From NCBI GenBank assembly GCA_035505375.1, contig DATJQV010000068.1, forward strand, positions 1 to 53,153: 53,153 nt of DNA, written 5' to 3'. The notes beneath the pieces are model-generated. The model was not told the DNA's origin. It saw only the letters and a program-made list of their open reading frames with translations, and did no database searches. The position numbers were made by a program, and so were the translations under genes. Positions 16,664 to 25,384 of this stretch are shown here, piece after piece (position 1 is the stretch's first letter; each line of letters starts with the position of its first letter). This DNA is from a bacterium (GTDB lineage Bacteria; Hydrothermota; Tepidihabitantia; Tepidihabitantales; Tepidihabitantaceae).

Positions 16664-16692
16664 ATTATAGACGGGCCTGGCAGGGATATCAA
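16664..16692 (-). promoter_or_regulatory. Promoter between the two paralogues
   Basis: Minus strand TTGATA (16692-16687), 17 bases, TATAAT (16669-16664). The gap to ATG 16657 is 6 bases, pointing to a leaderless message separate from the upstream copy. Confidence 0.65.
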
Positions 16693-16726
16693 GGGAGCAG
16701 GGACGTCCAGTACTTGTTGACATGAA

Positions 16727-17305
16727 TCAGAACCTGACCGTCACCAGGCGGCACTTGACGACCGCGTGCGTCTGACGGTCCGAACTCGGCCGCATACTGA
16801 ATGCAAGTGCTGGTGGCAAGACCCTGCCACCGAAGTCAGGTCCCTGGTCACCCCTCGTAGCGCCCAAAATGTAACCGATGACCGAGCCGGCAGGCGCGAG
16901 TACGCCCATGGCCACGAGACCGACACGAGGGTCCACGCTGAACGCAAGTAGCCCAAGACCCATGCCTGCAAAGGCGCCCACGTAGGCGCCTGCGGTGTGG
17001 CCGTCCACAAACAGAGCATAGCCGACCAGCGTGGCACCCCACCCGCAGCCGGCAGGATATCCCAGCCCCACCCCGAGCACCGCGCCTATGGAGAATCCAT
17101 CCCAACGATAGCCCGAGGGGGCAAGCCCTGCCCCGACTAGTCCGAGGGCAATTGCTGTCCCCGCGCCAACCGCAACGCCGCAGCCGACCGATCCGCCTGC
17201 CTCACCCAGATAGTCAACCGGACGCAGCCCGTTCGACTCCTGCCCCCGCGCCGGGGCAAACAGTAGGAGCAGCACGCTTACAATGACGAACACGTCACGT
17301 GTCAT
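16727..17305 (-). CDS. Glycine-rich membrane protein, second paralogue
   Basis: A 192-residue protein starting at ATG 17305, 8 bases after GGGAGG. It has a signal peptide (MTRDVFVIVSVLLLLFAPARG), then LRPVDYLGEAGGSVGCG and repeated Gly/Ala-rich hydrophobic stretches that could cross or lie on a membrane. It lines up along its length with the protein at 16016-16657, including the shared end DRQTHAVVKCRLVTVRF. Conserved Cys residues (YPAGCGWGATLVG) recur in both. Function unknown. Confidence 0.78.
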   Translation of the reverse strand: MTRDVFVIVSVLLLLFAPARGQESNGLRPVDYLGEAGGSVGCGVAVGAGTAIALGLVGAGLAPSGYRWDGFSIGAVLGVGLGYPAGCGWGATLVGYALFVDGHTAGAYVGAFAGMGLGLLAFSVDPRVGLVAMGVLAPAGSVIGYILGATRGDQGPDFGGRVLPPALAFSMRPSSDRQTHAVVKCRLVTVRF

Positions 17306-17486
17306 CTTGTCATCCTCCCGTCTCCAGGTCCATCGTCCCTCACGGTCTCGACGCCGCACGCGCCGTGCGATTTGACTGCTTCCAATGACTCAGGGCCTCG
17401 TGCTGCCATGTGAATCGGTCTTGACAAGCCAGGCGTCTTCTTTCCCAGCGCCGCAGGAATACGTCCCGCAGGCGCTCCGGGGAATT

Positions 17487-17669
17487 CTATGCGGCCGGCA
17501 ATGACGTGGCCGCGGTCAGGAGACTGCGCGACAGCCTGCCCTTCGTCGTCTTCGGTTCCGCCGAACTTCCTTGTCCCGCGTTCTGGAGCCGGAAGTCTCT
17601 TCCTGCAGCCGGCAACAGAGTCATCGCTGCCAGCAGCACGCAGGCCCCGGCGCGAAGGCTCTTGCTCAC
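17487..17669 (-). CDS. Short secreted peptide (60 aa), possibly a gene remnant
   Basis: GTG 17669 starts a clear signal peptide (MSKSLRAGACVLLAAMTLLPAAG) followed by only 37 residues with no recognised motif. The start overlaps the stop of a 9-codon ORF as GTGA, which itself overlaps a leaderless 20-codon ORF. It may be a genuine small exported peptide or the front of a broken gene; the next 180 bases show no continuation. Confidence 0.35.
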   Translation of the reverse strand: MSKSLRAGACVLLAAMTLLPAAGRDFRLQNAGQGSSAEPKTTKGRLSRSLLTAATSLPAA

Positions 17670-17754
17670 GAGGTCCTGTCACCGCGTACCGTCATGGCCG
17701 CCCCGAGCTTACGCCCGACTCCTCGTGATACCGGTCTGAGCCTGACTCGGTCAT
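17666..17754 (-). CDS. Chain of two tiny upstream ORFs (20 and 9 aa)
   Basis: ATG 17754 is 6 bases from a -10 box and opens a 20-codon frame (MTESGSDRYHEESG) ending at TGA 17694-17692. That stop overlaps ATG 17695 of a 9-codon frame (MTVRGDRTS), whose TGA 17668-17666 overlaps GTG 17669 of the secreted peptide. The arrangement is visible; translation is inferred. Confidence 0.3.
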
Positions 17755-17760
17755 GTCCGG

Positions 17761-17789
17761 ATTGTAGAGTTCGCGGGCCGGCGTGTCAA
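17761..17789 (-). promoter_or_regulatory. Strong minus-strand promoter
   Basis: TTGACA (17789-17784), 17 bases, TACAAT (17766-17761). It drives the small ORFs at 17754-17487 and perhaps the paralogue gene at 17305. Confidence 0.65.
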
Positions 17790-17835
17790 ACCGATCGATG
17801 GCCAAACGGGCCGGATGGACGGCGACCTGACTAGC

Positions 17836-17864
17836 TTGACAAGGAGCGCGCGCAAAACTACACT
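17836..17864 (+). promoter_or_regulatory. Promoter of the YVTN lipoprotein gene
   Basis: TTGACA (17836-17841), 17 bases, TACACT (17859-17864); start near 17871. Confidence 0.6.
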
Positions 17865-17900
17865 AACCTTGCTTCAAGGGCAGAAGCAGCAGTTACGACC

Positions 17901-17936
17901 ATGCAAGTCTTGTTGAGCCGATCGGAGGTAAGGTGA
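17901..17936 (+). CDS. Tiny upstream ORF (11 aa) coupled to the YVTN lipoprotein
   Basis: ATG 17901 opens 11 codons (MQVLLSRSEVR) and ends in TGA 17934-17936, overlapping GTG 17933 as GTGA. The GGAGG for the downstream start lies within it. The coupling is inferred. Confidence 0.35.
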   Translation: MQVLLSRSEVR

Positions 17937-19204
17937 ACCGTCTGACCGCGTTAGTGCCGCTGGCAGCCGCGATCACGTTGGTGGCGGGCTGCCGCAACCA
18001 GCCGCTCACGCCCGAGGCGCCCAAAGGGCCGTCGAGCGGGATGATCGACCAGATCTACGAGTTCTCAACAGTCACAGGCAGCCAATCGCCCGAAATGGTG
18101 GCCTACCGGTTCTACTGGGGCGACGGAGACACATCCGAGTGGTCGGAGTTCGTGCCGCCCAGGATATCGGTCTCAAGAAGCCACGCGTGGCGCTCGCCGG
18201 GCAACTACTCGGTACGTGCAGAGGCGAGGGATCTGCTCAGCGGGGTCAAGAGCGACTGGAGCACGCCGGCCTTCATTCTGATAAAGGGACAGAGCCCGGA
18301 CACTTATCCGGCGACAGTCCGTGCCACGGTTCCGACGTCCGAGAATCTGGTTTGTCCGCCTAACACCGATAATGTCTATGTAACCGGCGAATGGGATGAC
18401 GCCATCTATGTCATCCGGACCTCGGATAACGTCCTGGCCCAGACTCTCCGCCTACGGTGCGGTCCCACGCAGATAGCGTGCAGTCCCAACGGCGATCGGG
18501 TCTACATCGGCAGTTCGGATGAAGTCTACCGCGACCATCCGCACCGCCTCTATTCGCTTCGCACCTCCAGCAATACCTTTGTTGACAGTGTCGATTTGCT
18601 CGGCAACCCGCAGGGCGTCGCGTGCCTCCCGAACGGTCAGTACATCTACGTTTCGCTCGGCGACTCCACCAACAAGGTGGCGGTCGTCCGCGCATCGGAT
18701 TTCTCGGTGGTCACCGATGTTCCGGTGGGCAGTGAACCCGGCGGCATCACCGCCCTGCCCAGCGGTCAGTACGTTTACGTCGCCTGCACCAACTCCCGGT
18801 TCGTCTACGTTATCCGCACCTCGGACAACACGGTCGCGAAGACCATCGATGCCGGGAGCGGCGTCAATCGGCTCGCGGCCCTGCCCAGCGGCGAGTACGT
18901 TTACGTGACCAGGTTCGAGACCGGGGCCCCGGTAATGGTAGTGCGCACATCCGATAACACCGTCGTGGACAGCATACCGTTGGCCAAGGGGCGGAGGTGC
19001 GGCATTGCGGTGCTGCCCGGCGGACGCTACGTATACGTGACCAACCGCGACGCAAACTGCGTGGATATCATCCGGACTTCGGACAACAAGGTCGTTTCGA
19101 CGGTCGCGGTCGGCAACATCCCCAACGATGCGGCCTGCCTTCCGGACGGCTCGGGTTTGTACGTTGCCAACCGCGGCAGTTCGGTAACATACATAGGCTT
19201 CTAG
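17933..19204 (+). CDS. Lipoprotein with PKD domain and YVTN beta-propeller
   Basis: A 423-residue lipoprotein (lipobox ending C20, ITLVAGC). Residues about 35-120 are PKD-like (YRFYWGDGDTSEWSEF, then SHAWRSPGNYSVRAEARD). Residues 130-423 form a seven-blade YVTN propeller with repeats such as GGRYVYVTNRDANCVDIIRT, PSGQYVYVACTNSRFVYVIR and RTSDNTVV. Such proteins are usually surface-exposed adhesion or scaffold modules. The start GTG 17933 has GGAGG 4 bases upstream. Hairpin terminator follows at 19221. Confidence 0.9.
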   Translation: MNRLTALVPLAAAITLVAGCRNQPLTPEAPKGPSSGMIDQIYEFSTVTGSQSPEMVAYRFYWGDGDTSEWSEFVPPRISVSRSHAWRSPGNYSVRAEARDLLSGVKSDWSTPAFILIKGQSPDTYPATVRATVPTSENLVCPPNTDNVYVTGEWDDAIYVIRTSDNVLAQTLRLRCGPTQIACSPNGDRVYIGSSDEVYRDHPHRLYSLRTSSNTFVDSVDLLGNPQGVACLPNGQYIYVSLGDSTNKVAVVRASDFSVVTDVPVGSEPGGITALPSGQYVYVACTNSRFVYVIRTSDNTVAKTIDAGSGVNRLAALPSGEYVYVTRFETGAPVMVVRTSDNTVVDSIPLAKGRRCGIAVLPGGRYVYVTNRDANCVDIIRTSDNKVVSTVAVGNIPNDAACLPDGSGLYVANRGSSVTYIGF

Positions 19205-19220
19205 AATACGAGGACAGGTA

Positions 19221-19250
19221 ACTCCGTCCCGGCGCCGCCCGGGACGGAGT
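19221..19250 (+). terminator. Hairpin after the YVTN lipoprotein
   Basis: ACTCCGTCCCGG (19221-19232) pairs with CCGGGACGGAGT (19239-19250); a 12-bp stem with a 6-base loop. There is no T tract, so strength is uncertain. Confidence 0.5.
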
Positions 19251-19335
19251 ATCCGTCACGCCGCGCCCAGCGGATTCCGGTGATTTCCGTACCGCGCAGC
19301 GTTTGAGCCATCAATCCACGCTGGCCGGTGTCGGG

Positions 19336-19791
19336 CTACTGGGTTGGCGGCGGTTCGTTGATGGCCAGCCAGTAGAGGCCGAGCTGGCGGAGTGCCTCGA
19401 CGAACAGCTCGAACTTGACCGGCTTCCGCACGTAGCTGTTGGCCCCGAGCTGGTAACCGCGAATCAGGTCTTCTTCGAGGTTCGAGGACGTAAGGATCGC
19501 TACCGGCATCAGCCGCGTGCGTTTGTCCGCCCGGATGCGCTCGAGGACCGTCAGGCCGTCAACCTTGGGTAATTTCAGGTCGAGCAGAGTGATTGCAGGA
19601 AAGTCGGCCGGATTCCGCCCTTCGTACCTGCCGCGGCCGAAGACGTAGTTGAGCGCATCCGCTCCGTCGCGGCACACGACAACCTGGTTGCTGATCCCGC
19701 CCTTGGCGAGAGCCCGGAGCGTCAGTTCCTCGTCGTCCGGGTTGTCTTCGACCAGCAGGATGACCTTGTCGCGGTTCTTGTCGTTGTCCAT
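19336..19791 (-). CDS. Single-domain response regulator (Rcp1/CheY-like)
   Basis: A 151-residue receiver domain with no output domain. The acidic pair is in LLVEDNPDDEE (residues 12-22), the phospho-accepting Asp is D71 in LLDLKLP, the switch Thr is in AILTSSN, and the conserved Lys is K123 in YVRKPVK. Its ATG lies 3 bases after the histidine kinase stop, and its GGAGGG lies inside the end of that gene. It closely resembles Rcp1-type regulators that pair with PAS/GAF kinases of the phytochrome-like class and pass the signal to another partner. Confidence 0.92.
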   Translation of the reverse strand: MDNDKNRDKVILLVEDNPDDEELTLRALAKGGISNQVVVCRDGADALNYVFGRGRYEGRNPADFPAITLLDLKLPKVDGLTVLERIRADKRTRLMPVAILTSSNLEEDLIRGYQLGANSYVRKPVKFELFVEALRQLGLYWLAINEPPPTQ

Positions 19792-19794
19792 CTG

Positions 19795-22700
19795 TTATCC
19801 CTCCTTCGGAGTGTCGAGTGCCGATTCCCGGATTTCGGGCATCGAGCCTCGATCCGCTGTTGCCGGTTCGAGCGTGAACCAGCAGGTTGTACCCTTCTCG
19901 ACACCGCCTTCGATCCATACCCTTCCGCCGTGACGCCCCACGATGCGCTGCACGATGGTCAACCCGATACCGGAGCCGGGGAACTCCCGCTCGGTATGCA
20001 GGCGCTGGAACGGGGCGAAGACCTTGTCGACGTAGGCCATGTCGAAGCCCGCACCGTCGTCGCGCACGAACCAGATCCGTTCGCGGTCGGCGAGCGTCTG
20101 GCCGAACTCGATGCGCGCCGTCGCGTGCTGGGACGTGAACTTCCAGGCGTTGCTCAACAGGTTCTGCAGCGCCAGCGAAACCAGGGTCCGGTCGGCGAGC
20201 GCGGTGAGGCCGTCCGGGATCATGAACTCCACCTTCCGGTCCGGGGCGGCACGCCTCAACTCGGCAGCGATGTTGCGGGCAAGCTGACTCATGTCGACGG
20301 GCTTCCGTTCGATCGGCATACGGGCGATGCGGGCGAGGCCGAGCAGGTTGTCAATCAATCCTTCCATCCGCCGGGCCGCTGCCGTCACCCGGAAGAGGTC
20401 GTCGCGCGCGCGCGCGTTGAGTTCGGGCCCCGCGTCCTCAGCCAGCGCCTGCGTGAACCCGTCAATCGCCCGCAGCGGCGCGCGCAGGTCGTGTGAGGCC
20501 GAGTAGGAGAACGCCTCCAGTTCGCGGTTCGCCGCCTCGAGCTCGGCGGTCCGCTCGTGCACCAGTTCCTCGAGGTGGTCGCGGTGCCGGGCCAGTTCAT
20601 CGGCGTCGCGCCGGTGCTGGATCGCGATAGCGGCTTGATTGACAAATGCCTCGACGGCTTCCGGGTCGTGGACTTCCGCGCCTCGGCGCATCAGGAAGTT
20701 CAGCGTGCCCAGAATCCGACCCCGCCAGTGAATGCCTATCGCATATGTGCCACCGATGTCGAATGTCCTCTCGATGGTCCGTGCCAGGCCTTTGCGCAAC
20801 TGACCGTAGGCGAGACCCCTGATGCCGTCCTCGAACCTCAGCAGCTTCTCAGAAGCATACTCGGGCCGATGTTCCTGGGCGAGCGTAAACTCCGTGCCAA
20901 TCGGGTTTCGGCCCAGGACTTTGAGAACGGTCTCCAGACGGGCGCCGATGCCGGCGACGGCGCGGACCGTAAACCGGTCAGCCGCTTCGTCGTAGGAGTT
21001 GACGATGACATAGGCCTTGCCGATCAGTCGGTGCAGACGGTCAGCGACGTACTGATAGATGTCGGCGTCGCGACCGAGCTGGATAAACCCGACGGCGGTG
21101 TCGCGGAGCAGTGCGGTATCATCGAGGTGCTGCCGTTCGCGCAGCTCGGCCAGCTTGTGTTCGGTAATGTCGGTGTTGGTACCGAACCACTTCACCGTGT
21201 GGCCCTCGGCATTGCTCAACCGTACCGCACGAGTATCAAACCATCGGTACTCGCCGTCGCGGCGGCGGATTCTGAACTCGACGTGGAAGGTTGAGCCGGA
21301 AGTCACCGCGGCGTTCCAGGCAGCGACGGTTGGTCCGCGGTCATCAGGATGGAGCTGTTCCAACCAGCCGAACCCGAGCTGCGGCTCAGCCGGAATGCCG
21401 GTGTATTCCACCCACTGCTCGTTGAGGAAGTCGCACGGCCCGTCCGGCGCACACGTCCAGACAAGTTGTGGCAGCGAATTGGCCAGTTGCCGGAAGCGGC
21501 TCTCGCTCTCGCGCAGGGCGGTTTCGGTCCGCAGGCGTTCGGTAATGTCGCGCAGGAAAACAAGCCGGGCCGGGCGTCCGTCATCGCCGGTCACCCGCAC
21601 ATCCTGGATGTCATAGGTGATCTCGCCGCTCGGTATGGTGTACTCCCGCCGCGTCGTCTCGCCGGCAAGGACCTTGGGGTTGGGGCAGTCCGGACACGGT
21701 TCGGGCCTGCCCATGAGGTACTCATAGCACTTGCGGCCATTGACCGGTCCGGCGCGGGAGAGCAGCGCCGGGTTGACGTACTGGATTACGCAGTCCTGGC
21801 CGACAAGGTACACGCCGTCCGGCATCGCATCGAGGATGCGCCGCAGCCGGTCTCGCTCGGCCTCCACCTGCAGTCGGTGCTGCCGCCTCTCGGTGACGTC
21901 GCGGAAGATGGCGAACGTCCCGAGGAACCTGCCCCGGGCGTCCTGCTGCGGCGAAGCGGTGACCAGGGTGGTCCGCTTCGTTCCGTCCGGGCGTGTGATA
22001 TCGAGGTTGTATGTGTCGGTCTCACCGTTCCGTCGACGCGCGGTCTGCTGGCGGACTACGTCTGCCTGCTTGAGGTCGAGGAACTCAAGTACCTTGCGGC
22101 CGACGAGGCCGCCGCGGGGGAGTCCGAACAGCTCGTCCGCGGCCCGGTTCGCGAAGGAGAAGCGCTCCTCTATATCGGTCATCCCGATTCCCTCGCCCAT
22201 GTCCTCGACGAGCCGGCGGTACCGTGCCTCGCTGTCGGCCAGCGCCGCATCAGTCCGCTTGCGGTCGGAGATGTCGCGCACGGTCGCCTGCAGTATCCGC
22301 TGGCCGCGAAAGACCATCGGCGTGAGCAGCACGTCGGCCGGGAAGACCGAGCCATCGGCCCGCTGGTGGAGCCACTCGAAGTGGTTGCGGCCCTCGCGGA
22401 GCGCAATCGCGATCTTCTCATCGGCGGCAGCGCGCGAATCCCGGCCGTCGGCCTGACAGGGCGGCGAGACATCGGCCGGGTGCTTGCCGAGGAACTCCTC
22501 GCGGGTCGAGTACCCGAACACTCTCAGCGTAGCCGGATTGCAGTCGAAGAACTTGTCGGCCGTGAGCAGCATGATGGCGTCGCTCGAGGACTCGAACAGA
22601 CTGCGGTACTTGAGTTCGCTCTCGGCCAGCGCCGCTTCGACCCGTTTGCGTCTGGTGATATTCCTGACGAGGATAGTCAGGCCGGTCACTTTGCCGCTGG

Positions 22701-23052
22701 CAGTGCGGACCGGATTCCAATCGAATTCACCCCAGTTGACACCGCCGGGCCGAGACTCGACGGTGGTGAAGCTCTCCCCGGCGAGCGCCCGGTTCATGCT
22801 CCACTGCATCATCTCCCTGGCCTGGGGGACACTCATGAAACTGAGCGGGCACATGCCGCGCTTGATGTCCACGCCATGGTGCTTCTTCATCTCCTGCCGG
22901 TGGCAGGCGTTGAACGATGTGTAACGATAGCTGCGGTCGAGGGTGAGGATTTGAGTGTCGGTCGGGCTTTCAGTAAGCGCCCGCAGGATGGTGTCCTGGC
23001 GGCGCGGTTTCGGTGTGGTTCGTTTCGGCTTGGGGTTACGCCTAACGGGCAT
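19795..23052 (-). CDS. Multi-PAS/GAF hybrid-sensor histidine kinase
   Basis: A cytoplasmic sensor kinase of about 1085 residues with no membrane segments. It contains about five PAS domains joined by the usual S-helix joints (ESELKYRSLFESSSDAIMLL, DSEARYRRLVEDMGEGIGM, ESESRFRQLANSLPQLVW), a GAF-like domain (FTVRAVAGIGARLETVLK), then a HisKA domain with the phospho-His in FSYSASHDLRAPLRAI and an HATPase domain (NLLSNAWKFT, DDGAGFDM, GSGIGLTIV). One PAS contains a Cys pair (EPCPDCPNP), which could bind metal or sense redox. ATG 23052 with GGAGA upstream was chosen; the frame is open to 23094. It forms an operon with the response regulator. Confidence 0.92.
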   Translation of the reverse strand: MPVRRNPKPKRTTPKPRRQDTILRALTESPTDTQILTLDRSYRYTSFNACHRQEMKKHHGVDIKRGMCPLSFMSVPQAREMMQWSMNRALAGESFTTVESRPGGVNWGEFDWNPVRTASGKVTGLTILVRNITRRKRVEAALAESELKYRSLFESSSDAIMLLTADKFFDCNPATLRVFGYSTREEFLGKHPADVSPPCQADGRDSRAAADEKIAIALREGRNHFEWLHQRADGSVFPADVLLTPMVFRGQRILQATVRDISDRKRTDAALADSEARYRRLVEDMGEGIGMTDIEERFSFANRAADELFGLPRGGLVGRKVLEFLDLKQADVVRQQTARRRNGETDTYNLDITRPDGTKRTTLVTASPQQDARGRFLGTFAIFRDVTERRQHRLQVEAERDRLRRILDAMPDGVYLVGQDCVIQYVNPALLSRAGPVNGRKCYEYLMGRPEPCPDCPNPKVLAGETTRREYTIPSGEITYDIQDVRVTGDDGRPARLVFLRDITERLRTETALRESESRFRQLANSLPQLVWTCAPDGPCDFLNEQWVEYTGIPAEPQLGFGWLEQLHPDDRGPTVAAWNAAVTSGSTFHVEFRIRRRDGEYRWFDTRAVRLSNAEGHTVKWFGTNTDITEHKLAELRERQHLDDTALLRDTAVGFIQLGRDADIYQYVADRLHRLIGKAYVIVNSYDEAADRFTVRAVAGIGARLETVLKVLGRNPIGTEFTLAQEHRPEYASEKLLRFEDGIRGLAYGQLRKGLARTIERTFDIGGTYAIGIHWRGRILGTLNFLMRRGAEVHDPEAVEAFVNQAAIAIQHRRDADELARHRDHLEELVHERTAELEAANRELEAFSYSASHDLRAPLRAIDGFTQALAEDAGPELNARARDDLFRVTAAARRMEGLIDNLLGLARIARMPIERKPVDMSQLARNIAAELRRAAPDRKVEFMIPDGLTALADRTLVSLALQNLLSNAWKFTSQHATARIEFGQTLADRERIWFVRDDGAGFDMAYVDKVFAPFQRLHTEREFPGSGIGLTIVQRIVGRHGGRVWIEGGVEKGTTCWFTLEPATADRGSMPEIRESALDTPKEG

Positions 23053-23138
23053 GGCCACGATTCTCCATGCGGCTCCGACGAGGGACGCGGGCATCAGGCT
23101 TGGGTACGTTCACATCGGCCATCCTTCTGCTTGACTTC

Positions 23139-23166
23139 AGAATAACACCCGTCGCAAGAGGGTCAA
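23139..23166 (-). promoter_or_regulatory. Promoter of the kinase-regulator operon
   Basis: Minus strand TTGACC (23166-23161), 16 bases, TATTCT (23144-23139). A 26-codon ORF from ATG 23122 (MADVNVPKPDARVPRR) overlaps the kinase start and may couple to it. Confidence 0.5.
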
Positions 23167-23303
23167 GCGATTACGCGGACGGCAGGAAAGCTCGACCGGC
23201 GCGGCATCCCCGGAGTTGGCATGTCACGCTGAATACCAACCTGCGGTTTTGAGTCTAATATAGTTGGATGTCCGTCCGACAAGCACCTAAAACCGGAGGT
23301 CTG

Positions 23304-24146
23304 ATGTTTCGACACCGTCATCTTCTGCTGATTCCGTTGCTTGCCGTCCTGTCGCCGGCGGCGGGCTCGTGGCTGAACAACCCTGACAATTCCTACGAAG
23401 TGCGATTCTCTGCCGAAGCCGGTCTCATCGGCGCGCTCAAGAACACCATCCAGTTCGGCAAACAGGGTACGCAGTTCAACTACGTTGCCGATGGGGGACA
23501 GGATATTCTGTTCCCGTTCCGCCGGATGTCGGCCGAGCTGCACCTCAAACCGCGGCACACCATTATCCTCCTGTACCAGCCCATCGACCTGAGGACCGAG
23601 ACCTACCTCACCAAGCCGCTCGTGGTCGACACTGATACCTTCCCGGCCGGCACTCCAATGGACCTGCGCTACGGGTTCGACTTCTACCGGATAAGCTACC
23701 AGTACGACTTCTGGCCTCAGCCGGACCGGGAACTGGCCGTCGGGTTGTCGCTGCAGGTACGCGACGCAGCGATATCGTTCGCCACAAAGGACGGGAGCCG
23801 GGTCCGAGTCTACGACGACGTCGGGCCGGTGCCGATTCTCCGGTTCCGCGGTCGCCTGCCGCTGGCCGGCAAGTCGTGGGCCGGCGCGGAAGTCGACGGA
23901 TTCTACGCACAGGGCAAGGTCGTCACCGGCAGCACCAACGTTCAGTCGGCCTTCCGCGGCGCGATTCTCGACGCCTCGCTCCGCTACGGCCTGAGCCTGA
24001 ACCAGTCGGTCGACGCCTTCGTCAACCTCCGCTACATCGGCGGCGGCGCATCCGGACAGCAGAACGTGCCGCAATACCGCGGCGACGGCTACACCGACAA
24101 CTGGCTGGGCACCGTCGACTTCGGCATCGGCCTGTACCTCAAGTAG
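23304..24146 (+). CDS. Secreted or outer-membrane barrel protein of unknown role
   Basis: ATG 23304, 4 bases after GGAGG, starts a signal peptide (MFRHRHLLLIPLLAVLSPAAG) on a 280-residue protein. The rest alternates polar and hydrophobic residues in strands typical of an outer-membrane barrel (AELHLKPRHTIILLYQP, LAVGLSLQVRDAAISF, FVNLRYIGGG) and ends TVDFGIGLYLK. An in-frame ATG 23268 lies 6 bases after TAATAT, so a leaderless longer form is possible. No family recognised beyond the barrel pattern. A strong terminator follows. Confidence 0.8.
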   Translation: MFRHRHLLLIPLLAVLSPAAGSWLNNPDNSYEVRFSAEAGLIGALKNTIQFGKQGTQFNYVADGGQDILFPFRRMSAELHLKPRHTIILLYQPIDLRTETYLTKPLVVDTDTFPAGTPMDLRYGFDFYRISYQYDFWPQPDRELAVGLSLQVRDAAISFATKDGSRVRVYDDVGPVPILRFRGRLPLAGKSWAGAEVDGFYAQGKVVTGSTNVQSAFRGAILDASLRYGLSLNQSVDAFVNLRYIGGGASGQQNVPQYRGDGYTDNWLGTVDFGIGLYLK

Positions 24147-24165
24147 CGACGGCCGGAAGACAATC

Positions 24166-24196
24166 GCGGGCAGGCTTTAGCCTGCCCGCTCCTTTT
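24166..24196 (+). terminator. Rho-independent terminator
   Basis: GCGGGCAGGCT (24166-24176) pairs perfectly with AGCCTGCCCGC (24179-24189) across a TT gap, followed by tcctttt. Confidence 0.8.
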
Positions 24197-24234
24197 CCTG
24201 TGCGTTGGAGCGAGTCAGCCGTGGGCTGTGTGAA

Positions 24235-24654
24235 CTACTGGCCAGCTTTCGACTTGTTCAGGGCCGCAGCGGCGCGGATGAGGGCCTTCAGCGCTTTCTC
24301 GTTCAGCTTGTCGCCCTCGTGGAAGTCGATAGCGCGCCTTACCGTTCCTTCCTGGGTGAACAAATGGTCCGGGTCGTCCAAAGAAGCGCCCTTGGCGAAG
24401 GTCATCTTCACGTGGTCCTTGTACGTCTCGCCGGTGCATATCATCCCGTCGTGCGACCAGACTGGCGTCCCTCTCCACTTCCACTCTTCGACCACTCCCG
24501 GTACCGCCTCCTTGATCAGGGTGCGGAGCCGGGACAGCAACTCGCCCCTCCAGTCACCCAGCTCCTCGATTCTCGCTTCTATCATCTCGGATGCAGGCTC
24601 GGCTTTCTTCGATGGGCTCTTCTTCGCGCCATCTCCGCTTCTCCCAGGCGTCAT
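24235..24654 (-). CDS. DUF1801 (YdhG-like) protein
   Basis: A 139-residue cytoplasmic protein of the DUF1801 family. Signs are LRTLIKEAVPGVVEEWKWRGTPVW, the HDGMICTGETYKDHVKMTF strand pair and the C-terminal KLNEKALKALIRAAAALN. Members are small and widespread; a structure-based link to iron-binding frataxin-like folds has been noted for the family, but the biochemical role is unknown. The start at ATG 24654 gives a Lys/Ser-rich tail; an internal ATG (MIEARIEEL) is possible. It faces the terminator of the upstream gene. Confidence 0.85.
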   Translation of the reverse strand: MTPGRSGDGAKKSPSKKAEPASEMIEARIEELGDWRGELLSRLRTLIKEAVPGVVEEWKWRGTPVWSHDGMICTGETYKDHVKMTFAKGASLDDPDHLFTQEGTVRRAIDFHEGDKLNEKALKALIRAAAALNKSKAGQ

Positions 24655-24997
24655 GCCCTCCTCCTCTTCTGACTGTTATTCACCGATTCCATCTAGGAAG
24701 GTTAGACAGCGCCCGCGCCGACATGGGTTCCCCTTCACCAACCGCCGTCGGGCGACGGCTGAGATTGCTCTACTACAGCCTGGTCACTGGAACTTGGAAA
24801 CTGGTCACTCGCGGCCGCCGGCCGCGCTGTGCCTTGACATTGCTCCGTAATAGGTGACTGTTCCTCCCAGAAGGGCTCTCTCTCTGCCGAGCCACCCTGG
24901 GTGAGTCAGACGAATCGAAGGGCCTCTCACGGCTGGTAACCGCGCCGCCGGTGCGGCAGCTGTTGACTTTCAGCCTTCCTCTGTATACAGTCGAAAG
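24655..24997. other. Intergenic region with micro-repeat and metal-locus promoter
   Basis: No gene seen. It contains a micro-repeat (ctggtcactggaacttgg followed by another actggtcact, about 24779-24810) and, at its right end, TTGACT (24963-24968), 17 bases, TACAGT (24986-24991), 6 bases before ATG 24998. This would give a leaderless message for the metal locus. A 15-base spacing to TATACA is the other reading. Confidence 0.5.
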
Positions 24998-25306
24998 ATG
25001 CTCTTGGTCGCCCGGCGCAGCGCCCTACGCTATGCTGTCGTTCGGCTTGCGGTTTGCTTCTTCGCGTTCTTCGTCGTCGCAGTCCCGGCGCTGGTCGTAG
25101 TGACTCACCATCATGACGATGGGAAGGAGCACGGCGACTGCCCGATATGCCAATTCGTCGCGGCCCCGTCTGTCCCCGCCGTAATCACGTCGTTCACACA
25201 GCCCGAGATTACCTGCGCGGAAGAGACTCCGGTCCTGGTCTGCGAGTCGCCATGTCTGGTTCTTGACTTCAGCCCTGACGCACCACGGGCTCCACCGCCC
25301 TTCTGA
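24998..25306 (+). CDS. Small His/Cys-rich exported protein (DUF2946-like), metal locus
   Basis: A 102-residue protein with a signal anchor (residues 12-35), then a metal-binding-looking cluster THHHDDGKEHGDCPICQF (H37-H39, H45, C48, C51). This resembles small DUF2946-like proteins found in copper and zinc gene clusters. It heads the locus that continues with an outer-membrane barrel and a metal ABC transporter. A direct role in holding or sensing zinc is inference. Leaderless start from the promoter 6 bases upstream. Confidence 0.65.
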   Translation: MLLVARRSALRYAVVRLAVCFFAFFVVAVPALVVVTHHHDDGKEHGDCPICQFVAAPSVPAVITSFTQPEITCAEETPVLVCESPCLVLDFSPDAPRAPPPF

Positions 25307-25384
25307 CCTACTGACAACCGTCCGCAACCAAGTCTGAGAATTGCCGGGAAACCGGCATGTTATGGCATGCCCAAGGAGGACGAG

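Noticed and set aside
19336-23052. Bacteriophytochrome
   Set aside because: Only a single GAF-like domain is visible and I cannot place a chromophore Cys or a PHY domain, so light sensing is not claimed.
21349-23145. Plus-strand 598-residue frame opposite the histidine kinase
   Set aside because: Antisense shadow of the multi-PAS kinase.
24998-25306. Copper-handling protein reading of the His/Cys-rich gene
   Set aside because: The downstream transporter is of the zinc/manganese type and there is no copper ATPase or chaperone nearby, so zinc is the better guess.
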